Assembly: GCA_018623995.1 (NCBI GenBank)
Contig: JAAZUV010000007.1
Coordinates: 1 to 21,232, forward strand
DNA length: 21,232 bases
DNA from: Methanobacteriota archaeon
GTDB lineage: Archaea > Thermoplasmatota > Poseidoniia > Poseidoniales > Poseidoniaceae
Direction of reading: 5' to 3'
Under the pieces are notes generated by a model, which ran no database searches, had not been told where the DNA came from, and saw only the letters and a list, made by a program, of their open reading frames with translations. The first letter of the stretch is position 1, and each line of letters begins with the position of its first letter. A program made the position numbers and the translations under genes. Shown in pieces: positions 15,266-21,232 of this stretch.

Positions 15266-17137
15266 ATGGCTGAGGAGATTCTCGAAGCAGAAATCTTCGA
15301 TTCTTCCCCAGAGCGTAGCAAAACACAATTGAACATCTCGCTCTCAGCAACCATTGCATTCTGTGTCATCTTCTTGTTCCTTTCAATGTCGTTTGGTGAG
15401 GCGCTAACCAACGAAAGTGAAGTCGAGAATACCTACGATTGGTGGGATGTACCGCTCCATGAGCGACACATGATGGATCTTCCAATGGATACGATGCGGG
15501 CACAACTTCCAGAGAATGGAACCTACGACGTTTTGCCGTTAACGGAACATTTCATCACAGTCGATTTGCCTGCATCAGAACAAGACGCTGGATACCCTGA
15601 TGATGCAAAAATGCACGTCGCATTGTGGCTACCTGATGTTGAGGAAGGGGTCAAGATCCCCGTTATCATGACCATCCATCCATACTATGACTTTGGTGGA
15701 GAAGGTATGCCAGGTGTTGGTGACGACTCAAATCCCAATACCATTCCAGACGGTGGTGTTGGTCAATGGGTGTACGATACCTTCGTTCCACACGGTTATG
15801 CACTCGCTCAAGCGAGTACATTCGGAACAGGAAAATCAACCCACTGTCAAGATGTCAAAGGCCTTGGAGAACAGGTTGGAATTCAAGCCGTTGTCGATTG
15901 GCTTGGACAACAAAATTGGTCGAATGGGAACGTTGGACTGATGGGCAAATCCTATGCTGGAACCACAAACTGGGAGGCTGCACAGCAACCTAGCGAGCAT
16001 CTGAAGACGATTGTCCCGATTTCAGGTTCGATTGGTGTGCAAGAAATGTTCTATCGAAATGGATCTTCTGAAGCACGTGCGATGGGTTACGATGCTGCAT
16101 ATCAGGCTGCAACAGCAGACTTGACGACCGATGATATGCGAGTTTGTTCAGATGATCTGATTGGTCCACTCAACCCGTGGTCGACCTATGCTTTTGCTGA
16201 GTTTGGTGGCGCAGAATGGAACGACTATTGGGACGAGCGTCGTCATCTTCCAGATGTTCTTGAAAACTATCGTGGAAGCGTCTACCTCGTCTGGGGATTG
16301 CAGGACTGGAATGTTGATCCGTACCACGCCTTCCCAACCTATCAGTTGATGCGAGATGCTGGCATCAATGCTCGAGCAATTGCGGGACAATGGGCGCACA
16401 ATTATCCCGATCAACCCGACCGACATAGTTCACTTGGAAGTGGCTACGGAGGCGAAGCCTATCCGAACATGAGTCGAATGGATTGGGCTGTTGAACTCTA
16501 TGGTTGGTTCCAATATTATCTCAAGGACATCGGAGAAGAACCTGAACCGATGGTCCAGATTCAAACGCATGATGGCCAGTGGCACGTTGAGGAAACTTGG
16601 CCTCCAGAAGATATGACATGGCAGATGGGATCCATTGGAGCCGAATGGAGCGGCGATGGAATCGTTACTGGTTTGGGAAGCTCTGTGACATTAACGAGCC
16701 AAGTCTATGAGGATGGCTTGCATATCTCAGGGCTACCAACACTGCATCTTGATGTGTCAACACAAGCGTGCAATGGCGGACAAATCTTTGCAACATTGTA
16801 CGATGATACGCTCGACCTTCGGCTTGGTCATGCAACGATGGACCTACGTTACCGAGACGGAGGTTACGATGCAAATCCTGTTGCTCCCCTTTCCTCCTAT
16901 ACCATGCTGATGGAGTTCAATCCTCTCGACGTCATCGTTCCTGCTGGACATACACTCCGCATCGAATTAACAGAAGCTGGCGAGGATTACTTGCCTGGCC
17001 CATGCGCAACCAACCCATTGGGTGGATTGTCCATCGACGGTGGAACCATTGGACTGCCACTGATCGACCGTCCAGTTGACCATGAAGCGTGGTTCCTTGC
17101 TCCACCATGGTGGGACCAACAACCGATTCCGTCGTGA
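15266..17137 (+). CDS. Signal-anchored S15/CocE-NonD family alpha/beta hydrolase (X-Pro dipeptidyl-peptidase-like)
   Basis: The 623-residue product has a short acidic cytoplasmic start (1-24), one hydrophobic helix at about 25-43 ('ATIAFCVIFLFLSM') acting as signal anchor, and an extracellular hydrolase. The catalytic triad can be read as Ser229 in 'GKSYAG', Asp347 in 'WGLQDWNVDP' and His378 in 'GQWAHN'. 'MTIHPYY' near 135-141 fits the oxyanion region. Residues from about 400 form the all-beta jelly-roll typical of this family. Members cleave X-Pro dipeptides or hydrolyse esters and beta-lactam-like acyl bonds. An extracytoplasmic peptidase feeding on proline-rich peptides is plausible for a protein-degrading marine heterotroph, but substrate preference cannot be told from sequence. 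Its TGA abuts the stop of the convergent acidic gene. Confidence 0.88.
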   Translation: MAEEILEAEIFDSSPERSKTQLNISLSATIAFCVIFLFLSMSFGEALTNESEVENTYDWWDVPLHERHMMDLPMDTMRAQLPENGTYDVLPLTEHFITVDLPASEQDAGYPDDAKMHVALWLPDVEEGVKIPVIMTIHPYYDFGGEGMPGVGDDSNPNTIPDGGVGQWVYDTFVPHGYALAQASTFGTGKSTHCQDVKGLGEQVGIQAVVDWLGQQNWSNGNVGLMGKSYAGTTNWEAAQQPSEHLKTIVPISGSIGVQEMFYRNGSSEARAMGYDAAYQAATADLTTDDMRVCSDDLIGPLNPWSTYAFAEFGGAEWNDYWDERRHLPDVLENYRGSVYLVWGLQDWNVDPYHAFPTYQLMRDAGINARAIAGQWAHNYPDQPDRHSSLGSGYGGEAYPNMSRMDWAVELYGWFQYYLKDIGEEPEPMVQIQTHDGQWHVEETWPPEDMTWQMGSIGAEWSGDGIVTGLGSSVTLTSQVYEDGLHISGLPTLHLDVSTQACNGGQIFATLYDDTLDLRLGHATMDLRYRDGGYDANPVAPLSSYTMLMEFNPLDVIVPAGHTLRIELTEAGEDYLPGPCATNPLGGLSIDGGTIGLPLIDRPVDHEAWFLAPPWWDQQPIPS

Positions 17138-17863
17138 TCAGTCTTCGTCCTCTTCCCAAGGTAGCCATTCCGGCTCTCCTTCGGGACGGTACCACCAGTA
17201 GCCATCGTCGTCTTGGAACCATTCTGTTCCATCTTCATCGATTGAATAATTCTCATCGTCTTCAAAGGATTCTTCTTCCTCTTCTTCAACAACAGTCGGA
17301 TCAACAAGTCCTGATTCCTGTGAAATCATTGCTTTGACATTCTGCAATTCATCCTCTTCATCCGTGAAGACTCGATTCTCAGTTCGAATTGTAGCATGGT
17401 GATCGCCAGCTTGGATGGCTTCATCCGAATCAGCATAGAAATCCTCCGTCATTCGTGCCTTGAATTCATCAAATTCATCGCGTCCAAAACTACCCGTGAA
17501 TTCTTTTCCTGATGCTGTCATCAACTCGTCCAAGTTCTTGCGCTTACCAAGGTTCAATTCTGGGGCGTCTGGCGCATCGTTAGCATAAAATGCATCTTCT
17601 TCGGCAAATTTGGGAAACGAACGTCCCTTTGGATCTGCCTCTTCGATGGCTTCGATAACAAGGTCGTGTTCGTCTTCGTCAATTTCCTCTTCCTCGTAAG
17701 CTGTTCCGACAACATCGACGAGTTTCTTGAGTGCTTTTCCGAGCTTTCGCTCATCATCAGCGTGCTCATTTGCAAGTTTTTCCACTTGCTTGAGAAGACG
17801 TTCGTATGGCGTTCCAGTGAGAGCACCGAGGAAACGGCCAAACCCTCCTCGCTTCTTCGCCAT
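17138..17863 (-). CDS. Acidic protein with basic head and Trp/Asp-rich C-terminal motif, unknown function
   Basis: No family was recognised. From the ATG at 17863 (241 residues) the product begins with a basic, Gly-rich segment ('MAKKRGGFGRFLG'), continues with charged helices ('YERLLKQVEKLANEH', 'KALKKLVDVV'), and becomes highly acidic. It ends in a Trp-rich motif 'WFQDDDGYWWYR' followed by three further Trp within Glu/Asp. There is no signal peptide or membrane helix, so it is cytoplasmic. The C-terminus recalls short WW- or GYF-like peptide-binding motifs, but this is only a resemblance. An ATG at 17878 would add five residues; a TTGAAAAC element about 23 bases before 17863 favours the shorter form. 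It is divergent from the JAMM gene. Confidence 0.72.
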   Translation of the reverse strand: MAKKRGGFGRFLGALTGTPYERLLKQVEKLANEHADDERKLGKALKKLVDVVGTAYEEEEIDEDEHDLVIEAIEEADPKGRSFPKFAEEDAFYANDAPDAPELNLGKRKNLDELMTASGKEFTGSFGRDEFDEFKARMTEDFYADSDEAIQAGDHHATIRTENRVFTDEEDELQNVKAMISQESGLVDPTVVEEEEEESFEDDENYSIDEDGTEWFQDDDGYWWYRPEGEPEWLPWEEDED

Positions 17864-17942
17864 GAGAAGGACATACACTCCAGTGTTTTCAAGGATTCTC
17901 CTACAAGCGCCCCTTGATGAAGGATGATGCAGTGGAAGGTAC

Positions 17943-18683
17943 GTGGTCGAAACGTGGTTGGTTGATGCGATGCGTTCCTACAACGCAGAATCGTATTCGA
18001 TGAAGCATGCCTATGCGGCACAATTGCACCTACCCGGCCCTGTTTTTCGTGAGCTCGTCGTGTGGGCGCTTCAATCGCTACCCGATGAAATTCTCGTCGG
18101 TCTCGATGTTGACCCAAATCGAAAACACATCGATGAAGTCGAATCTGCCTTTGAAGGTCAAGAGCATGTTTCCAACCTCTTTGGAGGTCAAGGCTACGTC
18201 ATCAAGGAGGCTCATGTCGTTAACCGTGGCGATTCCTATTCCGTTCATCATCTTCCAGAAGAATGGACCGATGATCTCTTTTCAGGACAACGCGGTTCTC
18301 GGGCAGGCCGGTTCACACATTGGTTGCATACGCATCCAAATGCTCCTGCGATTCCAAGCGGAGCAGACACAGATGCTGCACAAGAAACCACTGGTGTCGA
18401 CATGATTCTTGGTCTGCGATTTTCACCAGAAGGACCACTCCCCTGGTTTGATGATGTTGATGGAACACGTCGTAGTCTCGGGACAGAACACGCACCCAAA
18501 ACAAAACGGTCTTGGTTTTCCCGAAAGGAATTGCCTGTCCTTGGCATTGCACCAACAGGACATTCCATCCACGACATCCAACTGATTGCTTTTCACAAAA
18601 CGGGCTTGGGTGTCAATGTACTGCTCATCGATGAGAGCGGTTATCCATACGGATGGGATGAGTTGATTCAGCCTACAAGTTGA
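17943..18683 (+). CDS. JAMM/MPN+ domain metalloprotease-like protein
   Basis: The 246-residue product contains 'HTHP......SGAD' with His129, His131 and Asp142, the exact H-x-H-x10-D zinc motif of JAMM proteases. The Ser seen between them (Ser139) also fits. The catalytic Glu expected on the first strand could be Glu49 in 'LPDEILVGL'. Archaeal and eukaryotic JAMM enzymes remove ubiquitin-like proteins such as SAMPs, and other members act as peptidases in amino-acid or siderophore pathways. The extra C-terminal half is not recognised. There is no export signal. The start is uncertain: GTG 17943 follows a GGAAGG with very short spacing, and ATG 17970 is the main alternative. Upstream stops rule out longer forms. 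Its end overlaps the DUF1499 gene by 16 bases. Confidence 0.75.
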   Translation: MVETWLVDAMRSYNAESYSMKHAYAAQLHLPGPVFRELVVWALQSLPDEILVGLDVDPNRKHIDEVESAFEGQEHVSNLFGGQGYVIKEAHVVNRGDSYSVHHLPEEWTDDLFSGQRGSRAGRFTHWLHTHPNAPAIPSGADTDAAQETTGVDMILGLRFSPEGPLPWFDDVDGTRRSLGTEHAPKTKRSWFSRKELPVLGIAPTGHSIHDIQLIAFHKTGLGVNVLLIDESGYPYGWDELIQPTS

Positions 18684-19144
18684 TTGTAAATTCGCTCCAA
18701 TCGCTCTGGATTGACACCCATATCGCCAAGTCCGAGGCGAGACTGGGAATGGAGTTCAATGTTGACGGTGTCTTCATCGATTTGCTCAATGGAAACCAAA
18801 ACATCGTCTGGGAAGAGCCAGAATGGAGTACGTTCGACGAAATGGACATAATACAAGGAATCCGAAGCATCCTCAACAAGAATTTCACAATCGTACTCCG
18901 CAATATAATCGGTTAATTCTGAACGAATGTCCTCCATCGAACGATCAATGAATGTCGAACTTACATCCATTCGATAGTCAGCATTTCCACCAAGGTGTGC
19001 ACAGTTCGCACTGCCTTCTGGACAGGCTTCCATTGAGGAGATGGATTCGTCTTGTGCACCGACAAAGATCCATCCTTGAACCAACATCCAAGGTGATGCA
19101 ATCAATAGGACCAACAGCAATGCCTTACTTGCAATAGGATGCAT
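18668..19144 (-). CDS. DUF1499 family membrane-associated protein
   Basis: The 158-residue product has a hydrophobic N-terminus at 6-29 ('ALLLVLLIASPWMLV') that is a signal peptide or anchor, then the DUF1499 pattern: paired cysteines 'CPEGSANC' at 41-48, 'RMDVSSTF', a helix, and the closing 'SQSRLGLGDMGVNPERLERI' at 133-152, close to the family's 'SRxGxxDxGxNxxRI' ending. The biochemical function of DUF1499 is unknown. It sits 12 bases after the aldehyde oxidoreductase gene on the same strand and is probably cotranscribed. Its 3' end overlaps the convergent JAMM gene. Confidence 0.82.
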   Translation of the reverse strand: MHPIASKALLLVLLIASPWMLVQGWIFVGAQDESISSMEACPEGSANCAHLGGNADYRMDVSSTFIDRSMEDIRSELTDYIAEYDCEILVEDASDSLYYVHFVERTPFWLFPDDVLVSIEQIDEDTVNIELHSQSRLGLGDMGVNPERLERIYNQLVG

Positions 19145-19156
19145 GGTAACCCCCGT

Positions 19157-21193
19157 TTATGGAGTTCCATCCGGTTTCCATCCTCTTAATGCGTAGTATT
19201 TCTCCATGCAGGCTTTTTCATCGTCATCATCAACAAACGAAACCATGCCTGCTGCAACACCAGCAGGGATGGGTTCCTTGCGCAAGCGCCATGAGAGAAG
19301 GTCTGCATCCATTGGATCAACACCAATTCGATGCCAATGTTCGACATTCCACTTGCGAGCCAAATCCCATTGCAAACTCGCCCTTTGCATCAAATCGTCC
19401 CACGAAGCATCATCTCCTGTGATCGCATTCCATGCATCCAACATGACTGCATCCGGTGTTGCACCTTTGGCGAATGCACAGAGGATCATCGAATCTCGTA
19501 TCACAATGCTGTTTTGGCTTTCAATCAATTCTTCCATCAAGTCGACAGCAGAAGCGTTCGGCAAACCTGTAGGTTCCTTGTAGCCAGCACGCATATGTGA
19601 AGCACCTACGTTTGCAGTCATGTACGCCATGGCATTTCCTCGCTTACCACGTGGATCCCATGCAGGTAAGTCGAGACCCTTGCAATGCGCTGTCAACTTG
19701 GTTGCAGGATGGCCTGTAACTCGCTCAATATATTCCGAAAACGCTACTGCTCCCGCACCAAGAACAGAGAACAGTTCATCCGACCCAGGTTGAGCATTCG
19801 CAAGCATAGCAAGTGCAAGAGGGGGCAATTCAGGAATTCCGAATTGCCACGGAACAACATCACCCTGCTTGTAGCGACCGAAGTCAAACGGAGCATGGAA
19901 ATGGCCCGACCAGTTCTCTGGGAGCCAACCATGTTCTACCAATTCACACACGATGGAAAGAGCAGCCCCGCCAGAGATCGTATCAATACCAAGCCGATTG
20001 CAAGCATCGTTACCATCCATAACGTCGAGGGAACTGGTCAATCCCAAATTCGAACCGAGCATAGCCAACGTCTCGTATTCCGGACGATCAACACGATTCA
20101 GATGAACAGGACGCTTACGGATTTTCTCCCCATCGACAGTTGGTCGATCAGCGGCTTCACAAGCGATTGGACAAGGAGCACAGCATGCTGATTGTTTTGC
20201 ATCAGGCAACGATTCGTGCCAATGTTCACCCGATAACTCGTGTGCGTCGAGTTTTGTAGTGATGGTCACCGCATTTCCTTCTGAAGGAACAACGCCACCT
20301 TGACCACCACTGACTTTCAATTCCGAAAAGGCTGGAATCATGGCATTGGTTGAGCTGTAATTGGCAGTCGGCATACGGCCATTTGCTGAAGCATAGAGCG
20401 GGCCTCGGCTTGTTCCAAATGCATAGAACGGATCACCTGAACGTCGCCTTAGCCCCATCTCCTGGCGCTGAACTTTGACCGCAGATTTGAGACTGGCTTC
20501 ACTTGCGAATCGAATCTTCTCTTTGGTTGTGGATTTGACGGTGACCGCTTTGAGATTCTTAAAACCAAATGCAGCACCGGTTCCGCCTCGACCGGCAGCT
20601 CTTCGACCAGCCGTAAGTGGACTTGCAATGCGTACGCCATGTTCTCCTGCTGGTCCAATGGAGAGACACTCACCCATACCATCGAGCGCTTGCTCAACCT
20701 GCCAGGTCGTCATTCCCTGCAGCTCCGTTGCCTCATGTAGTTCAGCATGACCGTCCACAATCTCAAGTCGACAGAGATGCTCTGAGGCACCCGTGATGAA
20801 CAACCCATCCCAACCTGCTTGACGAAGGACGTGCCCGATGTTTCCTCCGATGTAGGTGTCAATGTACACATCGGTAAGAGGGGAACGTGTGACAACGACA
20901 GCACGACCGGACGAGCCGACTGTGCTCGCCTGATATGGGCCCGTCATGAAGAGAAGAGGATTTGTTGGGTGTCGGGCAACGTCCACTCGATCGAGAACAG
21001 GGTGCTTGAGTTGCATGGCTGCCTCGTAATCGGTGGTATCCCATTCAACGAGCAAGCGCGTTGCAAGGCCTTTTCCACCCATCGACTCAATCAACCAATC
21101 GTGTGGAAGCTCTTTGGCTTGAACGGTCCCTTTCGTTAAATCAACCCAGAGTACACGTCCAGGAAAACCATCGAAGCGCCAATCGAGCAACAT
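19157..21193 (-). CDS. Tungsten-type aldehyde:ferredoxin oxidoreductase
   Basis: The enzyme oxidises aldehydes to acids with ferredoxin as acceptor, using a tungstopterin and one [4Fe-4S] cluster. Numbered from the ATG at 21193 (678 residues): 'GRVLWVDLT' and 'GGKGLATRLL' at the N-terminus, 'GPAGEHGVRIA', 'AGRGGTGAAFG', the cluster cysteines C338-x2-C341-x3-C345 ('CAPCPIAC'), 'NLGLTSSLDV...CNRLGIDTIS', 'LPAWDPRG', and a likely fourth ligand Cys572 in 'ILCAFAK'. An earlier in-frame ATG (21226) exists, but GGTGAT at 21197-21202 just before ATG 21193, and the usual AOR N-terminus, support the shorter form. It should be a cytoplasmic enzyme of amino-acid or aldehyde catabolism. The substrate class (AOR, FOR, GAPOR or another) cannot be resolved by eye. 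DUF1499 follows 12 bases downstream. Confidence 0.95.
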   Translation of the reverse strand: MLLDWRFDGFPGRVLWVDLTKGTVQAKELPHDWLIESMGGKGLATRLLVEWDTTDYEAAMQLKHPVLDRVDVARHPTNPLLFMTGPYQASTVGSSGRAVVVTRSPLTDVYIDTYIGGNIGHVLRQAGWDGLFITGASEHLCRLEIVDGHAELHEATELQGMTTWQVEQALDGMGECLSIGPAGEHGVRIASPLTAGRRAAGRGGTGAAFGFKNLKAVTVKSTTKEKIRFASEASLKSAVKVQRQEMGLRRRSGDPFYAFGTSRGPLYASANGRMPTANYSSTNAMIPAFSELKVSGGQGGVVPSEGNAVTITTKLDAHELSGEHWHESLPDAKQSACCAPCPIACEAADRPTVDGEKIRKRPVHLNRVDRPEYETLAMLGSNLGLTSSLDVMDGNDACNRLGIDTISGGAALSIVCELVEHGWLPENWSGHFHAPFDFGRYKQGDVVPWQFGIPELPPLALAMLANAQPGSDELFSVLGAGAVAFSEYIERVTGHPATKLTAHCKGLDLPAWDPRGKRGNAMAYMTANVGASHMRAGYKEPTGLPNASAVDLMEELIESQNSIVIRDSMILCAFAKGATPDAVMLDAWNAITGDDASWDDLMQRASLQWDLARKWNVEHWHRIGVDPMDADLLSWRLRKEPIPAGVAAGMVSFVDDDDEKACMEKYYALRGWKPDGTP

Positions 21194-21196
21194 AAC

Positions 21197-21202
21197 ATCA
21201 CC
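21197..21202 (-). promoter_or_regulatory. Shine-Dalgarno site deciding the AOR start
   Basis: On the minus strand GGTGAT lies three bases before the ATG at 21193. This is acceptable for pairing with the distal part of the anti-Shine-Dalgarno sequence (GGAGGTGATC complement), and it supports 21193 over 21226. Confidence 0.55.
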
Positions 21203-21232
21203 CCATTGTTCGCTTCCAGACACCATTCTGCA

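Noticed and set aside
15824..15841. GTGKST, a Walker A-like string in the S15 hydrolase
   Set aside because: It aligns with the RGxGxS strand-turn of the S15/CocE family, and no Walker B or other NTPase feature is present.
17554..18117. Minus-strand open frame of 187 codons spanning the acidic and JAMM gene starts
   Set aside because: It is in another frame of the acidic gene and antisense to the JAMM gene; both of those have coherent sequence features and this one has none.
1..21232. tRNA/rRNA genes, insertion sequences, CRISPR arrays and phage or plasmid genes
   Set aside because: Spacers are too short for RNA genes, and no transposase, inverted ends, spaced direct repeats or phage-type products were seen on either strand.

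Overview
The window looks like a piece of a planktonic archaeal genome, most likely Marine Group II / Poseidoniales (Thermoplasmatota); the lineage is an inference. Pointers to Archaea are an archaeal-type TYW2/Taw2 wyosine enzyme, two free-standing Lrp/AsnC ligand-sensing (RAM) domains, a tungsten-type aldehyde:ferredoxin oxidoreductase, TATA-like boxes about 26 bases before start codons, and several secreted proteins held by one C-terminal membrane helix. A bacterial-type UvrC is also present. Seventeen protein genes fill almost all of the 21 kb. No RNA gene, insertion sequence or CRISPR array was seen, and no gene-free gap exceeds about 100 bases.

Layout. 1-1592 (-): the N-terminal part of a secreted parallel beta-helix protein that runs off the left edge. 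1693-2169 (+): two tandem RAM-domain proteins. 2171-4354 (-): a winged-helix/STAND NTPase with a helical-repeat tail. 4458-6185 (+): uvrC. 6182-9280 (-): a 1032-residue membrane-anchored surface protein. 9343-10449 (+): the TYW2/Taw2-like enzyme. 10401-13496 (-): a three-gene operon of a GDP-fucose/colitose-synthase-like reductase, a ColD-like PLP 3-dehydratase with His in place of the catalytic Lys, and a membrane-anchored cyclophilin. 13585-17137 (+): two glycosyltransferases, then a signal-anchored S15/CocE-type hydrolase. 17138-17863 (-): an acidic Trp-rich protein. 17943-18683 (+): a JAMM/MPN+ metalloprotease-like protein. 18668-21193 (-): aldehyde:ferredoxin oxidoreductase followed by a DUF1499 membrane protein.

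The most coherent functional unit is 11392-15226. A ColD/ColC-like pair, which together would make a 3,6-dideoxyhexose nucleotide such as GDP-colitose, is divergent from two glycosyltransferase genes across an 88-base promoter region. This suggests a small surface-glycan locus. The GDP-mannose-forming and 4,6-dehydratase steps are not in the window.

Structurally, all five convergent gene pairs either overlap at their 3' ends or are at most one base apart. The five divergent pairs have short spacers of about 60 to 105 bases, two of them with recognisable TATA-like elements.
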